From assembly GCF_008629675.1 (NCBI RefSeq), contig NZ_VWOX01000013.1:124001-188000 (forward strand): a DNA stretch of 64,000 bases, written 5' to 3'. The translations under genes and the position numbers were made by a program. Numbering within the stretch: the first letter of the stretch is position 1; the number at the start of each line of letters is the position of its first letter. This document shows, piece after piece, positions 54,959-62,612 of this stretch. The notes under the pieces were generated by a model. That model had not been told where the DNA came from. It worked only from the letters and a program-made list of their open reading frames with translations, and made no database searches. The DNA comes from Roseiconus nitratireducens (lineage in GTDB: Bacteria > Planctomycetota > Planctomycetia > Pirellulales > Pirellulaceae).

Positions 54959-55636
54959 ATGACCGAAGGCAACGTTTCGCTACCGCGAACCCTTGAAACC
55001 GAAGTGATGGATTCCGAACAGGAAGTTCAGGAGTACATGGAAATGGACCATTTGGAGGTCAACACGGCCTTTGTCGATGATCTGGTCCGGGGCGGTAAGG
55101 TTGGGCCGCGCGTCTTGGATTTGGGGTGCGGCACGGCGCAAATCCCGATCCTGCTTTGCCAGCGACTCAGCGACGTCGAGGTGATGGGCGTGGACATGTC
55201 GATCGAGATGCTGGAGGCCGCCAAGATCGAGATCGAACTGGGTGGGGCGACCGGACGCATCCAACTGGAACATGCCGACTGCAAACAATTGACGGAATTC
55301 CAGTCGGGGTCCGCCGACTCGGTGATCTCCAACACCTTGTTGCACCATTTGGCGGAGCCCGTCGACGCGCTCCGGCAGGCGGTCCGATTGATGAACGATC
55401 AGGGCCGGTTGTTCATCCGAGATCTGGTGCGTCCGGAAACGGCGGAGGACGTCGAACGCCTGGTGAATCTGCACGCCGGACAGGAAAGCGAGTACGCCCA
55501 GCAACTGCTGCGTCAATCGCTGCATGCCGCACTGACACTGCAGGAAATGCGTCAGGCGGCGCAGTCGGTGGGCATTCCGGCCGACGCCGTCGCGATGACC
55601 AGCGATCGGCACTGTACGATTGATTGGATGCGTTAG
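54959..55636 (+). CDS. Class I SAM-dependent methyltransferase
   Basis: A 225-residue protein with SAM-binding motif I VLDLGCGTAQIPILL, an acidic end of strand two (VMGVDMS) and the motif IV/post-I pattern SVISNTLLHHLAEPVDALRQ. It resembles UbiE/Methyltransf_11-type small-molecule methyltransferases. The acceptor is unknown. There is no signal peptide. The next genes are on the opposite strand, so it is alone. Confidence 0.88.
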   Translation: MTEGNVSLPRTLETEVMDSEQEVQEYMEMDHLEVNTAFVDDLVRGGKVGPRVLDLGCGTAQIPILLCQRLSDVEVMGVDMSIEMLEAAKIEIELGGATGRIQLEHADCKQLTEFQSGSADSVISNTLLHHLAEPVDALRQAVRLMNDQGRLFIRDLVRPETAEDVERLVNLHAGQESEYAQQLLRQSLHAALTLQEMRQAAQSVGIPADAVAMTSDRHCTIDWMR

Positions 55637-55735
55637 CCGCCGGTGGGGGCTTGGATTTTCCCTCGTCAGGCACAGCCTGACCTACCGCGAAAACACTAGG
55701 CGGAATTGGCCCACAAATGCAGAGCCGTTGAAGCA

Positions 55736-56875
55736 CTAGGAACGGGCTTTCAGCTTGCAGCCGCACTCTTGCAGGAAGTCATAGAACTCGTCGGTCAAGA
55801 AGCCCTTGCCCTCGGCCAGTTGAGGCAGCAGGAAGGCCGATCCTGGATTGAGTTCCACGACCACGGGGCCGTCGTCAGTCAGGGCGATGTCCCACGACTG
55901 GAATTTCAGCGGCAAGAAGTGTTCGGCTCCACGGCGGCACAGGTCCATGGCGGCGTCCCAATCGGGCAGTTGGCGTCCGACCAGTTGACGCGACGCTTCC
56001 GCATCGCTGGGGATTTCCTGTGGCGTCCCGTCTTGGTAGCCGACCACACGCGTCACTTTTCCGGTGGCCACCTCCACCGCGCCCAACTGGTTGCCGTCTC
56101 GCCAGAAATTGTCGGCAATGTTTTCGTTGGCGGGAATTTTCCAAACCGTGCTTAGGATCTTCGCTTCGCCATCGCGGATGATCAGGATGACGCGGATCGT
56201 CGAAACACGTCGGCTGATGTCCTCCAGATCTCGGTGAGGCGTCAGCATCGTCTGCAGCAGTTGCCCGCTTTTTGAATCGATCTGCCCCATGAAATCTTCA
56301 ACGCTCATGGCGGTATCGTCATGCAAACGCAGCGCACCGTCGTCATAGCCTTGGATCAGGAAATTCCCAAAGCTTCCGATCCCGTCGATGGGTTTGCTGT
56401 AGATCGGAAAGCGGGCTTCGGATTCAAAGAACCGCCGCAGTTGTTCGACATCGGCGATCTTTTTGACGCCCCCGAAAGCGCGCTTCCCGACGCACACCAC
56501 GGCTTGAGTTTCCGGCACGGGAAAGCCGTTGGATTCGAAGACCTTGTAACTCCAGAACTTGTCATCGGCCAAGATCCACCAGCGTCGATCGCAACACTTC
56601 TCGATGATTTGGAAGTAGAAGCTTTCGCTAACGAATTCGCGTTTCTGATTGAACGTGAAACGGTCGTCGTCGTACAGCTGGTACATGAAGTAGTCCTTCA
56701 GGTTCAGCTGTCCCGGACAACGTGATAGGCGGAGAAACTCCCACATCTGGCTCGCGATGTTCTTACCGCTTTTCATCGCGTTCTGCATGCAGACGGCGTG
56801 GTCGACGGTTTTCTTCGATCGGGTCAGATCTTCGACAAATTTCGGGGCCTGTAAGACCGAACTTGGCAGGGTCAT
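55736..56875 (-). CDS. ATP-grasp enzyme, sugar-transfer-associated type
   Basis: A 379-residue protein. ATG 56875 (MTLPSSVLQAPKFVEDL) is chosen, with AGGAACC upstream. The ATP-grasp fold is visible: FPIYSKPIDGIGSFGNFLIQ as the ATP-binding Lys loop, then STIRVILIIRDGEAKILSTV, and the metal-binding LTDDGPVVVELNPGSAF. This pattern is that of the 'sugar-transfer associated' ATP-grasp family, which ligates carboxylates to amines or thiols. The substrate is unknown. It begins 14 bp after the PLP enzyme gene, so it is the third gene of a compact cassette. Confidence 0.82.
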   Translation of the reverse strand: MTLPSSVLQAPKFVEDLTRSKKTVDHAVCMQNAMKSGKNIASQMWEFLRLSRCPGQLNLKDYFMYQLYDDDRFTFNQKREFVSESFYFQIIEKCCDRRWWILADDKFWSYKVFESNGFPVPETQAVVCVGKRAFGGVKKIADVEQLRRFFESEARFPIYSKPIDGIGSFGNFLIQGYDDGALRLHDDTAMSVEDFMGQIDSKSGQLLQTMLTPHRDLEDISRRVSTIRVILIIRDGEAKILSTVWKIPANENIADNFWRDGNQLGAVEVATGKVTRVVGYQDGTPQEIPSDAEASRQLVGRQLPDWDAAMDLCRRGAEHFLPLKFQSWDIALTDDGPVVVELNPGSAFLLPQLAEGKGFLTDEFYDFLQECGCKLKARS

Positions 56876-56889
56876 GGAGGGTTCCTGAT

Positions 56890-59106
56890 TCAGGCTTTGA
56901 AGACGGGATTTGAACGGGTGGGCTGGGAAGGCGCCGCGGTGTCGGTCGTTGTTGTCGAAGTGGCCGAATCGGCTGCTTCGAGTTGTTCCCAGCGGCGGAG
57001 GATCCAATCGAGCTTGGCGAACAACTTTGGAATCTGATCGCACTCACGTTGCAGACGGGCCGCGACGTTGTGGCCGCGCGACAGGTCGTGATAGATACGC
57101 GAGACAATTCGGGCGCCCGTGCTGACGCGCAGCACGCTGAACGTATCTCGTTGATCGGCACACAATTCGACCGGTTGTCCGATGTGAAAAATCGAACCGG
57201 CGATTTCCCTTTCGTCCGCATCGCCAAGCTTTTCGGCGATTTGGGAGAGGTCTTGATTCAGCCAACGGTGAACACTTTTCATCTCAGCATGGGAGAGAAA
57301 AGTGCTGGATCCCGCGGAGGTGCCACGCAGTCGGAACGAAAAGATGGTCGGCACCTGATCCCAGGACGTCGGACCCGGCGATGTTCGTTGCGGCCGAGCG
57401 GGCAGAGAAGCCGGAACGGATGACACCGGAACCACGGCGGGCGAATCGGCGATGCAGGAGCGAATTGTCTTCGCCAGCGTCGACAAGATTTCAACCCGCA
57501 TCGATGCCGGCACTTCGGCGAAACGCCGCATCTGTCGTGTGGCCGCCGACCAGCGCAGCAACAGCCCGATGTTGTAATCCACGTTCAGTGTCTGATCGGT
57601 GACGCCCCAATCGCGTGGCCAGTCGACACGCGTCGCATAGTCGCCCAGGCCGGGCGGACATTGCGTCAACTTCGCGAACTTCTGCCGCAAAGGTTCCGGG
57701 ACCAGCAGGGCGCCAGAGAACGGTGGACCGCCAAAACTTTTGGAACCCGTGACCTGCAACAGGCAACCCAGTTGCAAGTACTCCGCCAGCGAGCGTTTGG
57801 GGCTCCGCATCTGGCAAGCGTCGACGATGATGGCCAACTTATCGCCATGGCGGTTTCGCAGCTGCCGAACCAGTGAGATGTCGGGACCACTCCAACCGGT
57901 TTTGGCCGCATCCAGAACGTGCAGCAGGCAACTTCCCGATGCGACAGCGCGGTCGACCGCCTGTACGATCCGGGCTTCAAATTCGCCACGTGGCAGCAGG
58001 GTGCCGCGTCGGTCCCGGCAGGGGATTGTGCAAACTTCAATCGCCGCGTGTTGCGGTGGCAAAATCGATTCGCCTTTGCGGACCTTGGTGCCAAGCGGCG
58101 TTCGGTTGTCGTAGTGGCATCCCGCCGCGGCAAGCGTGACGCCGCTGCCCGTCTCCGCCGGTGCGATCACCAGATTGGTGACCGGACCGGGCAGTGCCTC
58201 GGCAACCAGACAGCTGGCAAACAACTCCGCATCCGTTCCGGAACTGCATAGCAACACCGAGGTGTTCCGTGGATCCGAGCCGACGCAGAACGTCAGGATT
58301 TCTCGTTTGATTCGCCCGGCCAGCTTGGCGGCTGCTTGGGGAAGACGTGTTTCGAAGGCGGAATGGACGAAGGATTGTCGGTGCCTTTCGCAAACCTCCA
58401 GATCCTGCGCGGTGATCGCGGTTGCGGTGGAAGATCCGAAGGACACCAAATCGACGTTCGGCGTTCGCCGGCATCCATAGCGTGAGAACTCGCTGTCCGG
58501 GCTGATGCTCAATCGCGTGTCACCACCGGTCGTGATCAGGTATTCCGTCGGTCCGGCAATCGCGCCAAAGGACGTGGCGCGGGCACTCAAAGCGTTCCAA
58601 TCACTGGACGACATTCGATCGATCAACGAACCGTCCATCCCCTGCAAAGGCAGCAAAGATTTTAGATGTTGTTTCACTTCCGGTGCTGCAGTCCCGAGCG
58701 GGTCGATTGCGGCGGGCGCATCCTGTTTGAAATAGGCCGGCAGTGTGGCCGCACGCAGTTGTTGATGCGAAAAGTGAAAGTTGGCGTATTTCTTGGCCGT
58801 CGTCAGCGCGAACCAGGCCGCCGTGACTGCATCGCAAGGCGAGGACGAGGAAATGAACGGCAACAGAATCGACAGTTCAATCGCCTGACGAAGCACGACG
58901 GCCGCTGACACCGGATTCGCCAGCGCGTCACTGCTCATCAAGATGCTTCCCTGGTCGTCAACCAGGAAAGGCAGATCCAAGCTGGGGACGTAGCCAACCG
59001 ATCGCTGGGGCAGCAACGGGCGGAGCTCCGTCCGGTTGCAAACGTCGTTCAGGCGTCGCTGCAGTTCAATCGGATCGGTGCCGAATTCTTCAGGATTCGC
59101 ATTCAC
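56890..59106 (-). CDS. Fold-type I PLP-dependent enzyme with N-terminal extension
   Basis: A 738-residue protein. The C-terminal two-thirds show PLP features: VLLCSSGTDAELFASCLVAE as phosphate-binding loop, LAIIVDACQMRSPKRSLAEY with the pyridine-binding Asp, and VTGSKSFGGPPFSGALLVP with the Schiff-base Lys. These resemble class V (cysteine desulfurase-like) enzymes. The first about 230 residues match no family I know, and a Thr-rich tail ends the protein. Its start overlaps the stop of the PLP decarboxylase gene by four bases. The substrate is unknown. Confidence 0.8.
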   Translation of the reverse strand: MNANPEEFGTDPIELQRRLNDVCNRTELRPLLPQRSVGYVPSLDLPFLVDDQGSILMSSDALANPVSAAVVLRQAIELSILLPFISSSSPCDAVTAAWFALTTAKKYANFHFSHQQLRAATLPAYFKQDAPAAIDPLGTAAPEVKQHLKSLLPLQGMDGSLIDRMSSSDWNALSARATSFGAIAGPTEYLITTGGDTRLSISPDSEFSRYGCRRTPNVDLVSFGSSTATAITAQDLEVCERHRQSFVHSAFETRLPQAAAKLAGRIKREILTFCVGSDPRNTSVLLCSSGTDAELFASCLVAEALPGPVTNLVIAPAETGSGVTLAAAGCHYDNRTPLGTKVRKGESILPPQHAAIEVCTIPCRDRRGTLLPRGEFEARIVQAVDRAVASGSCLLHVLDAAKTGWSGPDISLVRQLRNRHGDKLAIIVDACQMRSPKRSLAEYLQLGCLLQVTGSKSFGGPPFSGALLVPEPLRQKFAKLTQCPPGLGDYATRVDWPRDWGVTDQTLNVDYNIGLLLRWSAATRQMRRFAEVPASMRVEILSTLAKTIRSCIADSPAVVPVSSVPASLPARPQRTSPGPTSWDQVPTIFSFRLRGTSAGSSTFLSHAEMKSVHRWLNQDLSQIAEKLGDADEREIAGSIFHIGQPVELCADQRDTFSVLRVSTGARIVSRIYHDLSRGHNVAARLQRECDQIPKLFAKLDWILRRWEQLEAADSATSTTTTDTAAPSQPTRSNPVFKA

Positions 59107-60632
59107 ATTGGCGCTCCCGAATCGGACGCTAAGACCCGTTCGGCGACGGACGGACCCAGCCGAAGTGCGGCATTCAGGAATTCCAGCAGATCTTCCTTCC
59201 GCGTGCGATGGTTGGTCAGATTGACTCGAACCGCGACGCGTTCGTTGATCCGCGTCGATGAAGGAACCGCGACGCCACTGGATTGGATCGCCGCGACCAA
59301 CTCGATGTTCAGTCGATCCAACTGGGACGTTGGAAAGCCCGGCGGCTTGTATCGAAAGCAGACGATGTTCAGTTGAACCGGAGCAAGCAGCTCCAGCGAT
59401 GGACTTGATTCAATCTGCTGTGCCAAATAGCGTGCCTGGCGGCAATTGTCGCCGATCTTCCGGCCCAACCGCCGCAAGCCGTGTTCTTTGATCGTGAACC
59501 AGACCTTCAGCGCGCGGAAACCTCGGGAAAGCTCCGGCCCGAACTCGCAGTACCAGGGGGCACCGGCGGAGGCGGCGAGTCCTTCTGCCAGGTAGTTCGC
59601 CTGGGTGTTGAACGCTTGACGATGTTTTTCACCATCGCGGACCAGCAGACACCCGGCGTCGTAAGGCACGTGCATCCATTTGTGAAAGTCGAAAGCCAGC
59701 GAGTCGGCACGCTCGATTCCCCGCAGCTTTGGTTGTTCGATTTCACTCAACATCGCCAGGGCGCCAAAAGCGCCGTCCACGTGGAACCAAAGTTGTTCCT
59801 GTTCGCAGAGGTTTGCCAGCGCGGCAAGGTCGTCAATGGCTGCGCTGTTGACGGTGCCGGCGGATCCGATGACGCAGAACGGTAACAGCCCTCGAGCGCG
59901 GTCGGTCTTGATGGTCTGCCGAAGCGAATCGAGATCGATCTGCAGATTCTGGTTGGTAGCGATCCGCCTGAGGTTGCGTCGCCCCAGGCCCAGTGTTTCC
60001 ATCGCTTTGGCCACAGAGCAATGTGCTTCGGCCGACGTGTAGGCAATCATCGGTTGCGGGAGCGCCGCGACGCCTTCCTCGCGGATGTCGATGGGGGCGT
60101 GATGTTGGCGAGCGACTGCCAAGGCGACCAGGTTCGCCATCGAGGTTCCGCTAAGCAACAATCCGGATGCGGAATCCGGAAAGGAGAAGATTTGACGGCA
60201 CCAATCGATGACTGTCCGTTCGACGTAAACCGGCGCGTGTTCACGACCGCCAAGGTTGGCATTGATTGCTGCGGCGTACATCTCGGCAAGCATGCCGCCC
60301 GGCGTCCCGGATCCGTGGACCCACCCAAAGAACCGGGGGTGGGTGTTGCCCAGCGTCCAGGGAAGAATGTTTTTGCGGATCGACTCGCACGCCTGACGAG
60401 GACCCTGAGGTTCCATCGGCAGCGGTTCAGCCAGAGATCGTTTGACGTCTTCGGGCACCGCCCGCCAAGCCACGCGGTCGGTCGCGCCCGACAGGTGACT
60501 GATCAACGCAGATAATTCGCTTTCACACAGCGATTGAAAGTCCTGCCAATCCGTGGGATCCAGGGACGTTTCTGGAGCAAGGATGGCTGAATCCCCGATC
60601 GTGCTCTCCATCGTTTTCACGATCATCACCAC
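59103..60632 (-). CDS. PLP-dependent (aromatic-L-amino-acid/glutamate) decarboxylase family protein
   Basis: A 509-residue group II decarboxylase. It has TLGNTHPRFFGWVHGSGTPG, YVERTVIDWCRQIF, SGTSMANLVALAVARQ, HVDGAFGALAML and the PLP-binding Lys in LAFDFHKWMHVPYDAG. The start may be ATG 60632, 60626 or 60611. Such enzymes decarboxylate Tyr, Trp, Phe, DOPA, Glu or 2,4-diaminobutyrate to amines. It is the first gene of the cassette, and its amine product could be the ATP-grasp substrate (inference). Confidence 0.92.
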   Translation of the reverse strand: MVMIVKTMESTIGDSAILAPETSLDPTDWQDFQSLCESELSALISHLSGATDRVAWRAVPEDVKRSLAEPLPMEPQGPRQACESIRKNILPWTLGNTHPRFFGWVHGSGTPGGMLAEMYAAAINANLGGREHAPVYVERTVIDWCRQIFSFPDSASGLLLSGTSMANLVALAVARQHHAPIDIREEGVAALPQPMIAYTSAEAHCSVAKAMETLGLGRRNLRRIATNQNLQIDLDSLRQTIKTDRARGLLPFCVIGSAGTVNSAAIDDLAALANLCEQEQLWFHVDGAFGALAMLSEIEQPKLRGIERADSLAFDFHKWMHVPYDAGCLLVRDGEKHRQAFNTQANYLAEGLAASAGAPWYCEFGPELSRGFRALKVWFTIKEHGLRRLGRKIGDNCRQARYLAQQIESSPSLELLAPVQLNIVCFRYKPPGFPTSQLDRLNIELVAAIQSSGVAVPSSTRINERVAVRVNLTNHRTRKEDLLEFLNAALRLGPSVAERVLASDSGAPM

Positions 60633-61065
60633 CTCGTCCCACCGTGCGTGCCATGACTGTGCCAGTCATTTCATTCCAAAAGAAACTTTGGAAAGATGGA
60701 CCACGTTTAGCGACGGGGCGAACTGCGGAGAGTCTGATTGCAGGGAATTCTACGTCTGCCGTACGGATGATGACGTTGGCATCGATCAAATCACGGCGTG
60801 CGTGACTCTGACGCGGGGACCGTTTCACCCGCCAGGCTGTGTCCCCAAACGTCCAGCGACGCTCGCAAGACGGTGGCAAGACTGCCAAGCCACGCTCTGG
60901 CGAGCGTAGCTACTCGTTTTCAGACAATGCTTAGCTGGGCAGGGCCACTTTCAATCAAAAACACCGTGTTTCACAGTGCATTGAGCGGCAAGGCGTTAGC
61001 CGCCGGTTTAGGCGAGAAATTCCGTGGCGAATGCTGCGCGGCTTACCCATCGTGGCGCTGTCTGG
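60633..61065. other. Intergenic region with hairpin-forming repeats, 433 bp
   Basis: This is the region upstream of the PLP decarboxylase gene. GTGGC-GCCAC and CGCTC-GAGCG hairpins lie at about 60872-60907. A GCGGC/GCCGC hairpin with an inner GGC-GTTA-GCC stem is at 60985-61003. These look like decayed intergenic repeats of a different type from those near lnt. I see no gene. Confidence 0.5.
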
Positions 61066-61800
61066 CTAGGGACCCGCCGGCAGCAGAACGATTCCCGTTC
61101 GTGACGCTAAGTAAAGACCGTATTGGGACTGCAGATTGTCGGGACCGCGATATTGAAAGGACAGCGATCTGGCCACCGGATCCAGCGTCACGGACTTGGG
61201 AACGTAACTTTTGAACTCGCTGAGCAGTTGTTCGACGGTGTCGGCGTTGGGCGCCCGCGAAACGTTGCCGGCGATCCGATAGGTTGCCGTGACCAATTCC
61301 GCGTCGTCGGCGAAATCGGATTCCCGTTGCAGGATCATGTCACGCATGCGGTCGGCACGTTGCTGTGAAGCTTGTTGTCGCGCTGCGGAGCGTCCCGCGG
61401 GAGAATAGAGTGAATACGTCATCTGTAAAACCAACATCGTCGCCAAAGCCGGAATCAATGCGGATACTAGAACGACGACGCTGTTGAGCGCCGCGCCCTT
61501 GCGGGTGAATGCGTAGTAGTAGGCATAGATCGGGACAAACAGCGACAGCAGGCCTTGGGCCGTTTTGTCGCGCCAGGCTGCGATCACGATGCCAATTCGT
61601 CCGGCAAACACCAAGGCGATCGTCGCCACAATGCCCAAGACCGTGGCCGCAATCGCCGCCGGCTCCCACGCCAAGCCCACCAACCCCAGCACCACGATCA
61701 GCGCCAGGCACGCGCCCGGCAACGGGGCAAATCGTTTGCTGAACGCAATCAATGCGGATGTATCGGTGGGTGCGTGCTGAGACGGTGACATGGGCGGCAT
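61066..61800 (-). CDS. Multi-span membrane protein of unknown function
   Basis: Up to 244 residues from ATG 61800 (ATG 61791 is also possible). The N-terminal half has about four hydrophobic segments: LPGACLALIVVLGLVGLAWE, AIAATVLGIVATIALVFAGR, GLLSLFVPIYAYYYAFTRKG and VVVLVSALIPALATMLVLQM. The 'GLLSLFVPIYAYYYAF' patch is like one often seen in planctomycete membrane hypotheticals. The C-terminal half is soluble (about 110 residues, with YRIAGNVSRAPNADTVEQLL). No function can be assigned. It lies 190 bp downstream of the L7/L12-like gene. Confidence 0.7.
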   Translation of the reverse strand: MPPMSPSQHAPTDTSALIAFSKRFAPLPGACLALIVVLGLVGLAWEPAAIAATVLGIVATIALVFAGRIGIVIAAWRDKTAQGLLSLFVPIYAYYYAFTRKGAALNSVVVLVSALIPALATMLVLQMTYSLYSPAGRSAARQQASQQRADRMRDMILQRESDFADDAELVTATYRIAGNVSRAPNADTVEQLLSEFKSYVPKSVTLDPVARSLSFQYRGPDNLQSQYGLYLASRTGIVLLPAGP

Positions 61801-61990
61801 CCAACGATCGAAGACCAGATGAGAAGGAGGGCCAGCGGTCACCCGCAGGTCGACCGAGCGTTGACATTGTAAACGCTTCCTTCCTCCCAGGAGGCGACGC
61901 ACCGAGGAAGGCGTCGAGCGTCCGCGTCGTTCGGTGGTGAGTTTCGCCCTCGGTGATCTCGATAACCTCGGTGGCCAACATCTTCCGTCG

Positions 61991-62419
61991 TCACCAGAAC
62001 AGCAAGCTTCCCAGGACCAACAACAGCAGCACGGCGGGCGCGCAGCCGGTCCGATTGTCTGGTCCTTTCCCACCGACGCCTAACTCGTCGATGATTGATT
62101 CGACCAGGTCCTTTGATTCCCGGAGGGACTTGCCGGTGAAGGTCAGGTAGAGCTTAACGGCGCGAAGTTTTTCACCGCGTTCAATCGCGTCCAGGACCTG
62201 ATCCATTTGGTCGTCCGAAAGTTCCTCCATCGCGTCGCTGGACGTTGGAGAAACTTCGCCGGTAGCGCCCTGCGATTGCAGAGCGTCGACGAAGTGCTTG
62301 GCGTCGATCAGCGAGCAACCGGTCCATTCGCGGTAGCGTTTGATCGCGGCCAACTTCTGGCCGTCTCGCAGGTCGGCACGTAATTCATCCAGCTGTGGGG
62401 AGCTTAACGGTTCAGTCAC
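61991..62419 (-). CDS. Membrane-anchored protein with two ribosomal L7/L12 C-terminal-like domains
   Basis: A 142-residue protein from GTG 62419, which has AAGGA nine bases upstream; a longer form from GTG 62476 is possible. Two segments share the L7/L12 C-terminal pattern: GQKLAAIKRYREWTGCSLID-AKHFVDAL and GEKLRAVKLYLTFTGKSLRE-SKDLVESI. A Ser/Glu linker joins them. The protein ends in a hydrophobic tail (PAVLLLLVLGSLLFW) that would anchor it with the domains in the cytoplasm. The role is unknown; binding to GTPases or ribosomes is a guess from the fold. Confidence 0.75.
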   Translation of the reverse strand: MTEPLSSPQLDELRADLRDGQKLAAIKRYREWTGCSLIDAKHFVDALQSQGATGEVSPTSSDAMEELSDDQMDQVLDAIERGEKLRAVKLYLTFTGKSLRESKDLVESIIDELGVGGKGPDNRTGCAPAVLLLLVLGSLLFW

Positions 62420-62612
62420 GGAACGATCCTTTTGTGGCAGGTCTTGCAGTTTTGCAGCTGCTTCGTCGGCTTGCACCGAAAAGGAGTGGGCTGTCGTCGC
62501 ATCGCGACCGGACCCATGTCGTTTTCCTCGCTCGGAAAACGGCGCAAGCTTGTGGCTGGGCGGCGGGCTTCCGGAGCTCCATCCAAATCCATCGTCCGAT
62601 TGCTGGACGCGA

